Assembly (NCBI GenBank): GCA_030407005.1
Contig: JAUDYN010000006.1
Span: 1,550,001 to 1,614,000, forward strand
DNA length: 64,000 nucleotides
Direction of reading: 5' to 3'
Origin: Desarmillaria ectypa
Taxonomy: Eukaryota > Basidiomycota > Agaricomycetes > Agaricales > Physalacriaceae
Below the pieces are notes generated by a model. It did no database searches, was not told the origin of the DNA, and saw nothing but the letters and a program-made list of their open reading frames with translations. This document shows positions 1-12,113 of the stretch, one piece after another. Position 1 is the first letter of the stretch. Each line of letters begins with the position of its first letter. The translations under genes were made by a program, and so were the position numbers.

Positions 1-2
1 CC

Positions 3-1247
3 TCTTCGCATACTACATCATCTCCTGCGGCGTCTTCTGCTGAGTCTACAAGACCATCTTTGAGTGCAAATCCATCTAATTCCGCATCTGCACGATCTTC
101 GAATAACACCCCTTCGTCAGAAGAGAAATCGGCATCTCCTTTGCCTCAAAACTCGGGGCCTACTTCTTCGTCTCATCATGCGCAACACCCTCATCATCCT
201 GGACCCATATCAATACCCCCTCCGCCACCGGTCACCTCTTTCACGATGCATCCAGGCCTTCACCAAATGTCGCCTGTGCTCGTATCGCCGCTGTATCATC
301 CTATGTCGCCCCTTCATCACGTAGCAATTCCAATGACGCCACATGGCCTTCCTCCCATTACACCGTCTATGCCTCCATTTACATTCTTACCGCCACCTTC
401 CTTTGGGCAGCCACTGAAAACAAGCGACAGTGATATGTCCATGAATGGCTTCCACCATCCTCCGTCATTCACGTCGTCGTCGTCCATGTCTCAAACGCTT
501 CCCACGACTCCACCTCCGCCATCATCGCCTTTGGATTCGTCGGCAATGCCCTCGACCACGTCACTTTCCTCACTATACCCGTATTCTAATTCTGATTCTG
601 ACCTTCCGGCATCCCCTACTTCGAAAAGGCGACCATCACCATCACGTCGACCGCACCCGCTACAAGCGCCTCACTTGACACCGTTCTCGCCGGGACTGGC
701 AATGAGTCCCGGCGCGTTTTGGGGACGTAACCCGTATATGAACCCAGCCCCGGGAGCGCCAGTGCACCCTTACCATAATAATCCATACATACAACCACAG
801 TCAAGCCCTGGTTACCCCATACCGAGTCCTAGCGGTTTCCAACTGCATCCCCAACCGAGTCCTGGAGGATTCTTCTATACTGGACACGTCCAGGAACCAA
901 AAGGGTACTTTGACAGTGTCATGGCGATGGGTGGGCTCACAGGAAACAATGATGCAGGAGGTGGTGGTGGATATTTCGGTTTTGGTCTCGGAGGTGTTGA
1001 AGGTGAGATATTGAAGGAAAAAGCGGAGTCGAAAGAGTCCAGCATAGAGGCCGAGGTACCCGAGGTGAAGGTGGTCACAGCAAAAAACTCGACTGGCTTG
1101 GCAGAGATTAATGATGTTTTTTTCACTGCTCCTGGCAGCGGGCCCGGGCCATCGAGGACACACTCACTGTCGGCTTCTGACGAGAAGCGGCGGACCTCTG
1201 GGTCTGATCCTACGCAGGGACCGCAGAACATTGGGCATTGTAGATGA
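3..1247 (+). CDS. Pro/Ser-rich protein of unknown function, 3' part
   Basis: One uninterrupted frame is open from the window edge and ends at TGA 1245-1247. The gene therefore starts upstream and only its C-terminal ~414 residues are seen. The protein is low complexity: runs of Ser, Pro and His, repeated Met-Ser-Pro and Pro-His stretches, then a Gly-rich patch (residues ~320-335 of the visible part) and a charged, Ser-rich tail. There are no membrane segments or cofactor motifs. The aromatic stretch FWGRNPYMNP near the middle is the least repetitive segment and may be the conserved part. I do not recognise the family. The composition suits a disordered tail of a nuclear or signalling regulator, but that is inference only. 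Confidence 0.65.
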   Translation, partial: SSHTTSSPAASSAESTRPSLSANPSNSASARSSNNTPSSEEKSASPLPQNSGPTSSSHHAQHPHHPGPISIPPPPPVTSFTMHPGLHQMSPVLVSPLYHPMSPLHHVAIPMTPHGLPPITPSMPPFTFLPPPSFGQPLKTSDSDMSMNGFHHPPSFTSSSSMSQTLPTTPPPPSSPLDSSAMPSTTSLSSLYPYSNSDSDLPASPTSKRRPSPSRRPHPLQAPHLTPFSPGLAMSPGAFWGRNPYMNPAPGAPVHPYHNNPYIQPQSSPGYPIPSPSGFQLHPQPSPGGFFYTGHVQEPKGYFDSVMAMGGLTGNNDAGGGGGYFGFGLGGVEGEILKEKAESKESSIEAEVPEVKVVTAKNSTGLAEINDVFFTAPGSGPGPSRTHSLSASDEKRRTSGSDPTQGPQNIGHCR

Positions 1248-2380
1248 TTGGACTTGGTAACATGGTTTTACTATGACGCACGGATGGGTTTTCTTTGTCT
1301 CATTTATGGTGAGAGGTCTTTTTCTTGTTTGCCATGCATGTCTTTTTATCTTCATACATTCTCGCATCACCGCACGTGTCTAAGAATCTCATGGTTTTCC
1401 ATCATTTGTTTCGTCTATAATTTAACGTTCCTCTGTGTTTATTTGCTTGTCCATTTTGTCTCCGCACTGAATGTTGGGAGTTCTGCATCGCATTGTTTAT
1501 TTACTGCAAGCAAAATCTAAAATATACATACCATATATGTGTACTCGTTCTGTAGAAGGGCAATGGAAGACCACGTTAATGACAGCAAAGAGTCTCGGGG
1601 ATGTCGACGAACGAGAGAATGTTTGTCGTTAAGTACTTGCTAGGAAATCGGGGACAACATGGGTCCGTTATAGTCCATAATGATACTAGAATACGCAGTG
1701 AGAATTGTGCTTAGAGACGAGGATGAATGGAAGGAACTGTAACTATTCTGGGTTATTCTCCGGGGAGATGGAACACATCTTGAAAGCTACGTTATCCCTA
1801 TCAAATTCTATGGAGAGACTGTCATGCGAGCTTTATAGTCTCATTGCCAACATTATGTTTATCTGGTGTTGGCCTAACCAGAATGATAATTGAAAGTGCT
1901 TTAGAAAGCCTCGGGTACGGGTCTGGCATGACCGAGTGTAGGCTTTTCAGCGTATTGGGCTGGCGCTCTGTACTGACATATTCGAAAGGCCGAACTAGAA
2001 GGTAAATAAATTAAGAGTTGACAACTGGAGTTTTCTTAGCGCCGGGGCCAAAGCTCAGGTTCCCGTTTGAATAATGCCTGGGTGTTTTACATAACTTGAC
2101 GATATTGGTATCCCTGGATGGTAATTTTATACATATCCAACTACGTATTCAAGTTGTATCGTTATCTCTCAAATGATTTCTATGAATTTCACACAATTTA
2201 CCAGTTTTCTGGGGACCCACAGAGCTCTGGACGGTAATGACAGGAAGGGCTACGGTCGATTTAATATGCTATCATGTTACAAACGGAGAGACAAAAAACA
2301 ATAATTGTTCATGCCGCTTTTTCTGGCTAGTTCTGGTCATCAAGTAAAGATGATATTCCATTCCAAAAGCGCCTACAAGA
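1248..2380. other. Intergenic, no gene seen
   Basis: This stretch is AT-richer than the gene upstream. Its short open frames lack codon character or splice-linked continuation. It presumably holds the 3' UTR of the Pro/Ser-rich gene and the 3' flank of the minus-strand MYND-like gene. Confidence 0.5.
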
Positions 2381-3223
2381 CTTTGCAAATCACTTTGTGC
2401 TCCTCCCAATCCTGACGCTGGCATTGCTGGGAGAGAGGGCATAAAGGCTTTGATAGACTAGTATCAATCCACTCCGACGTAACTGAGAACGATAGCGTGG
2501 TTTATACATCGTGTAGCGGTGTTGGGAGGGTTCGTTGCAAACAATGCACGACATAGACTGTCCCGCGTCAAATCGTTGACGCAGCTCTGAGTTGAGTGTC
2601 CTCGATTGTCCAGTAGTGCATGGAAGAACCTTGCACAGTGACATGGTCAATCGAAAAGGTCTTTAATATAGGAGAGCATTGGAATGTACATTTACGGTGG
2701 AGGCATCTTCAATTCGATACTCAACCTGACCGCCGAAGAATCGGTGCAGCCGCGAGTTCTTGATGCACATTGTTGAGCCAATTTCGCATTCGAGATTCTT
2801 CAGCATCCTGGTCCGGATCGTCCAGTAGTGTCCTGGAAGCTTGTCTTCCACCCTATACACCGGTCGTCCAAACATTGACATATCATCAACGATCTGAAAC
2901 TATTTTTTTTTTTCGGGGACATTACTGAAAAAGGAGACGAGAAACCTCGCAGAGTGTATACCAAGTTTCGTCCACGTCTGGAGTAGGACAGGAATATGAG
3001 CGCAATCAGGAAATTCTATGATGTTGTCCCGATTCAATCTATATCGCAAAACAGAGTTTCCAGCGGAATTCATGGATCTGATGTCGTTGCTTGAAGAGTA
3101 GGTAGTCTGAGATGGATTGAACGCCCCTATGTACGTCTCAGAATTGTCACGTGCAGAGGGAACGTACACTTTTTGAGCGCCCTCCGTACTCTTCAGTAAA
3201 TCCATTGTCCTTTCTCCATCCAC
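2373..3223 (-). CDS. Possible MYND zinc-finger protein (multi-exon, may be a relic)
   Basis: Minus-strand frames can be joined through plausible introns. A first exon (from ~3223) encodes a Ser/Asn-rich segment. A second contains FGRPVYRVEDKLPGHYW. A third is joined in frame by removing an intron that starts gtaaat. Removing a 50-nt intron (gtataa...tag, ~2460-2509) gives CIVC, a short linker, then CQRQDWEEHKVIC and stop TAG at 2373-2375. The last segment matches the end of a MYND finger (Cys-Gln...Asp-Trp...His-Lys...Cys), a protein-interaction zinc module. The middle Cys pair of the consensus is not visible, and the exon 1 to exon 2 junction does not keep frame with a standard intron. A decayed copy is quite possible. 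MYND proteins are numerous in Agaricomycetes; the role of this one is unknown. Confidence 0.4.
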
Positions 3224-4178
3224 TGCTCTTCTCTAGTCTTGGGGTTGTTATCAATTTAACTCCTTTCTTCAACTGACCGATGCGCGGCAGAAACATCGTG
3301 GTTCAGGCGGATTCTTCCCCCAGGAACAGTCTAGCACCATATGCTTCTACCCCTTCTTCATCTGCGTTTTTTTTTGCTTCTCCTTGGGCGCAACTGTCTG
3401 ATCACATCCCGAAGTGTTGCCTGGAGAATGCCATCATCGTCGTAATAGGTGGCGGACTTTGCTAAGGTGCCCGCGCTAAGGTACATGGCGAGAAAGGCTT
3501 AGTCTTCTGATGTCTAGGGAACAAGGATAATTTATGCCGTCGCTCCCGGCTTTTTCTGTCCCTGGTGCACATGCTTTGATTTCTGATACACCTCCGTATT
3601 TCCTCCCTGTTTTGAATGACGGTGCAGAGCTTTATTGAACTTTGTGTCACCCAAAATTGAAGTCCCAGACTAGAATCAAATGTGTTACATGACCGGTTAC
3701 GAACAGACCGATATAAGCCACGGTGAGCCCGCTGGTTAAACTGAGGCGACGATATTGACACTTATTCCGGTCAAGTACTCCAACGACGTCTAATTCGATA
3801 AGAGTACCGGTTGGTGGCGATTCTGATGTAAGACTGCGATTGTGCCGGCTGCGCATGGATGCTTCGGTAGCTCCATATTCCGAACTTTTAAAGGCTGCTG
3901 GGGAAGTATTAGGCAACCGATGGCGACGTCACTTGCAAAAAAGAGGCGTTAATTGCGTTTATTTACTTGGATCAATTTGAGACCTTCTGTCCACGTCTTC
4001 TGCCGGCGTGAGAAATCTCATAGCGCATCATGCCATTTCAGCCTTACTTCGGCGACGAACAAGAAGACTTGATTGACATTATTGATCGTCTTAATGTGAC
4101 CATGTGTACCGAGTTCGAATGCACATATATATACGCCATGAGGGTTTTCAATAGGCTGATTCGTTTGCTTGCAGGACC
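3224..4178. other. Intergenic, only weak open frames
   Basis: A minus-strand frame 3916-3647 begins with ATG and reads a Ser/Thr-rich segment, then a hydrophobic stretch (LTVAYIGLFVTGHVTHLIL). I could not link it to further exons or a family. The right end should hold the promoter and leader of the sphingomyelinase gene. Confidence 0.3.
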
Positions 4179-6820
4179 ATGTTATTGCCTCGTTTTCAAA
4201 TACTGCTCCTTCTTTTCATTCCAGTCGTTCTAGGAAGTCTCGTCGACGACCTTCTTGATGCACTGGAAGAGGCGATCACATGCGGGGGATGCCATGCTCT
4301 CCTGGGACCACTAAAGCTACTCGCTGACTTTGGAGATGGCGTGTTCGTGGATGTCGTCACAGATATATGCACATTGCTGCATGTAAGTGACAATGCATTT
4401 CTCTCTAATGGTCAGGCTTAGGGTTTTCAGGTAGCAGATGCCGATGTTTGTGAAGGGCTTATCAATCAGCAAGGCCCTATCGTGGCGCATGCTCTGAGAG
4501 CCATATCTGCAACGTCTCAAACCTCAACCAAATTATGTGGCATTGTGGGACTCTGTGATCCCCCAGAAATTAACGCGTATAGCGTCTCTTTCGCATCCAA
4601 CAAATCTAGCGCCAAGCCTGTATCTTCCCAAGGACGGGAGACCTTCAGGGTAGCTCATATTAGTGACGTTCATATCGACAGATCATACACGGTCAGTTCA
4701 TCTTCTCAGGTGACCGTAATTCTTCTGACGTCATAGGGTATAAGGTTGGTGCTGATGCAAACTGCTCGAAACCCATATGTTGTAGAAACTACGCGGATTC
4801 TGCAGGTGACGCAATTGAAAGACCTGCGGGTACATTTGGGGAATACGGCTGCGACACTCCCGCGACTCTGATACATTCCCTAATATCACAGATTGCTGGA
4901 TCCGGCAGTGAATTCACTATCTTTACAGGAGATGTCGTCGAGGGTGAGCTATGTGCTTCAAATTCTCACCCTACTCTGACTAACTCAGCTTAGCTGCCGT
5001 TTGGCTGGTAACTGAGGAGTACTGTCCGATCATCTACAGATACAATCCGATACCAACAATGCTCATTTTAGGGAAAATATCAATGATATCAACACGTTTA
5101 ATGACGAGCTTTCGAATGGCTTGGGTATGCCTGTGTACCCGGTCATTGGAAACCAGTATGTTTCCTTTCGTAATTTCGATGGCAAGGTTTAATCCCATGT
5201 ATGTGTTTAGTGAAGCCGCTCCCATGAACAGCTTCCCCAGGAACACCTCTGTAAATATCGAGGAATGGAATGCCCAATGGGTCTTTGATACTACAAGCGC
5301 GAAATGGACTGTAGGTACCCATTCATATTCCGTCTAGATTCGGACATTTACGGCTGCAGTCCTGGATCAATTCGACAGCATCAGACCAAGTTAATCACTA
5401 CTCAGGCAGCTATTCAATTGTAGCTCCGGGAAAGAATCTACGGTATGTCTTTTGTTATGACTAATTTTTCCAGCGCTCTGATTTCATGCGTCCAGTATAA
5501 TATCTATTAATACCGTCTACTGGTACAGATTAAAGTATGTCATATTCGAAACACTACCTATCAATGTCAACTGACAGCACAGTTTCTGGCTATATGATAC
5601 CAACAAACAACAGTACGTTCTCACATGTATCATTTTCTGATATCAAGTGAGGATTTGGATAGGCCCGATCCGAACGGAATCTTAGAGTTTACTGCGCGGG
5701 AGTTACAAGCAGCGGAAGACGCTGGACAACGAGCATGGATCATTGCGCACATGCCCCCTGGAGAGACTGATACACTCCGCGATCAGTCCAACTATTATGA
5801 TCAGATTGTTCAGCGGTACAAGGATACCATCGCAGCTCAGTTCTTTGGACATACACATGATGTGTGCATTTCTGCTGTTTGTTCGCTGACAAGTTACTCA
5901 TTTCGATTCCGATTCCGTTAGGACCAGTTTGAGATCGCCTACTCCGACTACGGCAATCGAGTCGCTGACAATGCTGTCAGTGTTGCATGGATCGCGCCTT
6001 CGGTGACACCGAGAGGTCAGTTAGATAACTGAGTGCACCGCATCATATTTCTCTCGAGCAATTTTTAGAAGCAAACGCTGCGTTCAAGGTCTACGACATA
6101 GACCCAGACACGTATGAGGTCATGGACGCGCATGTCTATATCAGTAGGTCGTTTCTAGCCAGTGACTCCCTTGATGCTGACGACAAGGAACATCAGCCAA
6201 TCTCAGCGATCCGACTTTTGAGATCCAGCGTAGGTGATCTGCCACTTATCCCCTTCCCGTATGTTTACCTATTTCCAGCGACCTGGAATCTCTACTACAG
6301 TGCTCGTGAGACTTTTGGTCCCTTGGTTCCCGATCTCGCCGACACAGATCCCCTCGGACCATCATTCTGGCACAAGGTTACTAAAGGATTTGAGTCAAAT
6401 GATACAGCCTTTGATCTGTACCGCTCTTTCAAAACTCGGAGCCATGATGTAGAGGCCTGTGATGCCGACTGTAAGGCGGAAACCATCTGTGGGTTGAGGG
6501 CTATGCGGTCGCAGGATAACTGCGTAAGTCCTCCATCAAGGGAAAAACAATCCAATTAATACCATAAAAAGGTCAAAACAGAACCTGGGTTGAGCTACAG
6601 GAGAGGCCTGTCGGGTCAATCAACGGGGACTTCGGAGAGCTGTGAAGGCTTTAGCATGGGAAACATCTTGTCTGGAATGGTTGGAAAATTTGCGAATGGG
6701 GAGGTGAGCGATATTATCAACCTGCGCTTACCACGAGTATCGCCAACTTACCCCGTACAGGTGACCAACGATCAACGATCTCAACTGTGGCTAAAGCTCA
6801 ACGCGACGATCCCTGCTTGA
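4179..6820 (+). CDS. Acid sphingomyelinase-like phosphodiesterase (saposin B + metallophosphatase)
   Basis: Secreted enzyme of the acid sphingomyelinase family, which hydrolyses sphingomyelin or related phosphodiesters using two metal ions. ATG 4179 opens a hydrophobic signal peptide (LLLLFIPVVLG), then a saposin-B-like Cys-rich segment (CGGC...VCEGL...LCGIVGLC). The catalytic domain shows the metal-binding series DVHID, GDVVE, GNHE, IIAHMPPG and GHTHDD, plus the family segment CCRNYADSAGDA. Exons were chained by frame: 4179-4382, 4431-4691, 4745-4943, then many small exons to TGA 6818-6820. GNHE and GHTHDD only form after splicing. An ATG at 4030 is out of frame and was not used. One join (4994-5039) needs a 14-nt exon and a 32-nt intron. 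The C-terminal part has several Cys and no clear GPI signal. Confidence 0.88.
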
Positions 6821-9267
6821 CTATGGACAGGATCTACGTAAGGTATTAATATTTAATTCATGCCAGCATAGACATCTACAAGCATATACATTCTTGATTA
6901 GAATCACGTCTGTCTCGTGTCTAACTATATCGATAGTCCGCAAGGGATGTGGACGAATCCGAAAAACGTCTGCTATTTGTTCAGGGTTGACCTATGTATA
7001 CGATCATGTCTTCTATTCTGTGCGCTTAATGCCCGCTCCTATCTTCTCGTTACTGCGAGAATCAAGCGACCAGAACTCTCAGAGCGCCGCCGTCCCAGCC
7101 TGAGATGGCGCTTGACAAAAACCTTGACTGCGTCGACCTTTAGTCGGGCTTACAGGGTAACCGCGACAGGTATCTCCCTGTCGGGGTGCCCGTTGCTAGC
7201 TTGTTAAGTTACGACAGTTATAGCGCGTCTTGGAAATTGCTGTCGCGTCAAACGCTTGAATGCAGAGTACCATGTGTTTTTTCGGGACGTTTTTGTGGCA
7301 TAAATAATAAATACAGATATATACTAGCGGCCATTCATGCGCTCTCTGCTGTTCGCTTGTGCCCAAGAATCTTTGGTATCCGATCCACAGTACGATTAGG
7401 AAATCCTATCGTTAAAGTTCTTCCATTAGGAAATTGTTTGTGACGGTCCGGAATATTTCAGGAATGAGACGGGCCGTGTAGTCCAGAGGATGGGGATTTT
7501 CGGTACAAAACTCACTTTTAGGCATGTGGCGTTTCTTAACACCTTGTAAGTTGACTTGTTCTAGTGATTCGGATGACCACGAGACGTATGTCACTTCAGC
7601 GTTGCTAATGCTATCGAATAGAGTTCGTATGTGCCCCTGCCGACTTGGCGATTAAGCGGTGAGTATCCTAAACGTTGTTTACTGCTATCCGGCTCTCAGG
7701 GCTGGGGGGAGGAAGGAAACCTGGTTCTGACATTAATTACCGAAATATGTTCGCCCGAACATTTTCGTACAATCTGCTCATCATACTTACTACACGTATT
7801 CTTACTTGTTTCTTCCATAATGGTGTAAGCATATGGGATCTTCAGGAAATCTTCCTGAATCTTCAGTTTGCCTTGGTAGGTCCCTTTCCGCTATACACGT
7901 TATATTTCCATACTGAATCGAGTCCGAGGCACCAGAGTATGTTCCGGGCAACGATAGAAGTAGCATCCTGTCCATTCTTCCGAATGATCCGCCACAGTCT
8001 GACACCTACTGGCAGGGTTGCATCTACAATATAGCAATATAGGTGTCGGATTCGGAGACCCGGGCCTTCGTTATTCTACTCGGTTAGTCCTGGAGATTGG
8101 CTTCATACCTCGATGACCAATCCGCCGATACGAACCTGGGTGCGTCACGACTTGTTCCTAGAGTTCTTATGGTGTAGGTACTCATTCCATCAATAATTAA
8201 CCATTTCAGCTCGACTGTATACCTAGATCCACTGCAACACGAACTAATGAGGCTCCCGGATCTTTCCGATGAGTACAGCCACATTGATGGGTCAGGTACA
8301 AGAAAGCATGGACTCAAGAAGCTACCCTTTCCGCTTCGATTAAAATTTCTCCCGTAGTTGCTCCTCGTTTCAGTCGTTTCCTGTTGGTATGGAAAACAGT
8401 ACGCAATGGTATCTTCCATAAGAAGCGGAAGTCACTTTCACGAGTGATATCCAATTCAGGCTACCGTTGTCAGGCAGTGTACGCGCCATGTTCCCATCGG
8501 TTGGTGCATTGCTGCAGAAGAATTTTCTTTCAGTACTAAAAGCCGGTTGACCATATTGAGATGCACACCTTTAATCCCAATCTCTGCCTTTAATCATCAA
8601 TGTGCACCATTTATAACGAAGACAATAACTTGAATAAAGGTCTGAAAATCTCCATGCAGTGGTCCAATTGCCGCCGGAACGAAGCTGGCTGACGTTATCA
8701 GCCCCAATTGTTTTCCTGTATAGTGATATCAAGAGGTGCGACGCTATATAGTTTTGGTACATCATGCTCAATCGGATGCGTCCATATGACTGTATGATTT
8801 CTAGGCCAAGAACTATATTCTTCACGTCAAGCTCTACTCGTCATGCATGATGCAATCAAATTCCAAGGCCGCGGAGACGTCGTGAGGGATGTCTGTTCTG
8901 GCTTTTATGATCCTTACATACGTTTCATGAAACTACGGACAATCTCCGAAAAACTCGAAAGGGAGGAAAAACACCGTCGGGTGGGTATCAAGGGGATATG
9001 ACGGTGATCGGCGATTCCTTCTCTGGGGCGTCTCTTATTATCCTCATTATCTCGAACCTTAGATCTGAAAAGCGGTATTTCATATTTCATTCCAGTACAA
9101 CATGCAATTGTTTTGATGCGCCTAGTGACACGTTGAGGTCAAAAATAATCAGTCCCGATCAGCGCAAAAACACGGTATTCTTTTGTCTTGATGTGGACAG
9201 AGACGGAATGGTTAAAAATGAACACGATGGTGGCTTCACCCACCTTCTCACCCTCCTCTTACCCACC
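6821..9267. other. Long intergenic stretch, possible degraded coding traces
   Basis: Frames are short and broken on both strands. One plus-strand stretch near 8840-8990 (QGRGDVVRDVCSGFYDPYIR and following) has protein-like composition but no start, stop or partner exon. The right end must carry the promoter and leader of the terpene synthase gene; I see no obvious TATA box there. Confidence 0.4.
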
Positions 9268-10439
9268 ATGATGGCTGCACCCGTAACCTTCGTGCTGCCC
9301 GATCTCATGGCAGGATGGCCTTTCAAGACTATGCCTAATCCTCACGCGACGAAAATTAATGCTGAGAGTGCAGCATGGGTTCAGAGCTACGACGCCTTTA
9401 ATGCTAAGGCGCAGAGAACCTTTGACCGGTGCAATTTTGGTGCTTTCGCCGCCCTCGCGTATCCCAAAGCGGAGCCTGCCCACTACCGGGCCGCCGTCGA
9501 CCTCATCAACTATTACTTCGTCTACGACGAACTGAGCGATGAGGCGAGCGGAGAAACTGTGCGGAAACAAGCTGCCGCTATCATGAATGCCGTGCGGTAC
9601 GTGTTGATGGTTTCTCTAGTTTCCTATTGCTTATGTTCATGATCTAGAAATCCTTACGCGCCTCCTCCTCCGAATGAGCACGTTCTAGGTGTCATGGCAC
9701 GAGAGTATGTTGCACATTTCTCTTTGTCTGTTCGCTTCTATTGATGCGATATCTACCAGCTTTTGGATCAGGACCCTTGAAGAGGCCCATGCCAGTGCAT
9801 CCACTGCAAAACGTTTCCTTGAGGCCTTCGAACAGTATACCGACTGCGTCGCACAGCAAGCAGAGGACCGTGATATCGGCCGCATTCGTCCGATCGAAGA
9901 ATATCTCGCGATGAGACGTGGGACTGTCGGTGTTAGGCCTTCGTTTGACTTCTTCATGCTTTCAGAAGATCTCCCCGATGAAGCAGTCAAGCACCCACAG
10001 ATTGAAAAGCTGGTCTTGGGTGCTATTAATATGAGCATCTTGTCAAACGTGAGTTTTTCCCTAGTTCCCAGCCCTGATAAATTTCTGACAATTGATACCG
10101 CAGGACATATACTCGTGGAACGTGGAACAGGCCCATGGCGACGAAAATCATAACATTGTGTCCGTGACAATAGCCGAGAAGGGTATGACTATCCAGGAGG
10201 CAATGGATGATGTCGGCAAATGCTATGAGAAGCTCTCCAAGGCGTTTTTAGACGACATGAAACACATCCCAACGTTCCCTGAGCCAGTGAACCGGCGCCT
10301 ACATGAATTTGTGATGTTCCTTGGAATTTGGGTGACTACCAACGACGAGTGGTCCTTCATTACTCCACGCTACTTCGGCGAGGCTGCTCCCGAAGTACGT
10401 GCTCATCGAACGGTGGAACTTCTGCCCAAACGCAAATGA
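9268..10439 (+). CDS. Sesquiterpene synthase (class I terpene cyclase)
   Basis: Class I terpene cyclase that would cyclise farnesyl diphosphate to a sesquiterpene hydrocarbon in the cytosol. Exons are 9268-9596, 9648-9704, 9760-10048 and 10104-10439. Together they are 1011 nt, giving 336 residues and TGA, the normal size for basidiomycete enzymes. The start MMAAPVTFVLPDL matches the short family N-terminus; ATG 9271 is an alternative. The aspartate-rich metal motif is DELSD within YYFVYDELSD. The second metal motif (NSE type) is NDIYSWNVE, followed by QAHGDENHN, with the intron falling between N and D. A C-terminal basic tail follows. No frameshift or stop is seen, so it looks functional. No P450, oxidase or transporter directly flanks it. 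The product cannot be predicted from sequence alone. Confidence 0.93.
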
Positions 10440-11784
10440 GGGTTGGGTCATTACCATGCTTCAAAATTCAGCATTCGATTTTCATCGTTGTATCATTTTA
10501 AACAATTTTTTATACCGTACGAGCCTGTATATGCCACGTTATCATAGAACCATTAGATCTTAGGAGTATCACTCACTACTTATTTGTTCGTTTTATTAAT
10601 GTATGCCTGACCGCATGTCTTGACAAATCTACAGATAAATGAGACATCAATTTCTGAGGGATGTAAAGTTTCGCGGTATTGCAGGCACAATACCATAAAG
10701 CTATCCTAATGGAGGTTGACTTCATAGGTGTGCGCGTGCACTTGAACTACCGAATAGCATTGCTATCAGATACACGACACAAACAGGAGTCCATAAGCCG
10801 CTTCTGCAAAGTTCGCAATTTTCCTATTTTCAAGCAATTATTCCCCTAAGGGAGCTCTAATAGGAAAAAAATTGCAACTCAGCAGACTCAGAGTAGTCTG
10901 AATCGAGTTCCGCTAGAGCGATCTAACCAGAAAATCCAGACCCATGCGTGCTGCAAAGTGTGCCTAAGGACATGCAATCCGCCTAATCCAGCCTTTGTTC
11001 CGGTCGGGACCCTTGTACGCCAAACCAAACACAAAGGCGTCACACGCCGCTGGTTCCTTCTATGACTTGCCTCAGCCATCTCGCGTGAGAAGCCCAGTAA
11101 CGAAATGTTCAATGTGCTAAGCAGATACTGCGTCATCAGTGATCCGGACACCGATAAATCGACGACATACCTTGTCCGGCCGGGGCTCTAGATCTTGCCA
11201 GGAAGTTATCTTAACCCGACAAGAAGCGACTTGCTATAGCAACAGAAAATGGGCTTCGAGACCTCAAACGACGTGTTTAGGAGAATGGGACCACCGGGCA
11301 CGGTGCCAGAGCGTGACGTGAACAAAGCGCCGCCAAGACAGTAAAGAGATCCATCTCTTCTTGCGTCTCGTAAGATACCTCGTGCGCCAATGGACCGAGC
11401 CAAAGCAGGCAGGAAGAAGAAGCAGCCAGTCCCTTCAACGAATTCTAGCCGGCAGTATCAACCCTCACTTTCAAATGGGTCTTTGGGTAATCGATGCAAC
11501 CAGTGACTTTCGTGTGACTACATAGAAGCCAGAGACTCCAATACCCAGACCTTACTCGCGAATTTGGACCAAAGGGCCTGTACGGAACGAGCATTGCAGC
11601 TTGGAGCCTGCTGGGTGATAGAAGGGAACCAAGGTTGGTCGCACAGCCACTGGGGTCGGACTTGTGGATGGCGGCCATGTCAAGTACTTACCTTTCTCTT
11701 ACTCCTCTCCATTCCACTAATTCATGCCTAGAACTCTCCGTATTCAACACAGACCGTACCGTTCTATCCACCGCGGGCACAAAT
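10440..11784. other. Intergenic, no gene seen
   Basis: The left end is the 3' flank of the terpene synthase. Beyond that there are only short, unlinked frames on both strands, with no recognisable motif. Confidence 0.45.
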
Positions 11785-11801
11785 ACCGTGCAAGTCGAAA
11801 A

Positions 11802-12006
11802 GCTGCCTCCTGAGACCAGTACACGTTTCTTGAATCATCTTACTATGCAACGTTCCTGACGCATATCTTAGCTCAACATTTCGACCGTGACCCAGAAACT
11901 AACAAGCTCCTTTGGTTCGCTTCGGTCCCCATGAATGTAGCGCCGACTCCGACTCCGAAATACAGTCTGGCATATCTGCATTTCCTGTCAACGAAGCGAG
12001 CAAAAT
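11802..12006 (+). other. Orphan coding-looking fragment
   Basis: About 67 codons read as convincing protein, including THILAQHFDRDPETNKLLW and a Pro-rich turn then YSLAYLHFLSTKRAK, ending at TGA. Upstream the frame is closed by a TGA around 11810, and no ATG or acceptor clearly opens it. The composition suggests a real exon from a conserved protein that has been copied or stranded here, next to the 3' end of the GH79 pseudogene on the other strand. I cannot name the family. Confidence 0.3.
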
Positions 12007-12113
12007 GACTGTGATTCTGGCAGAAAGAGCCGATTCTAGAAGAGTCTCTATGATACATAAAGTCCAATGCAATAAAGATAATATGAAGCATCTCTAGATA
12101 AAATACGCCAGTG

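Noticed and set aside
4030..4233. Upstream ATG frame before the sphingomyelinase
   Set aside because: It is out of frame with the signal peptide and saposin domain and ends without a motif. At most it is an upstream ORF.
8820..8995. Plus-strand stretch resembling a SnoaL-like N-terminus
   Set aside because: Only ~45 codons are readable, with no start or further exon. The resemblance is too weak to annotate.
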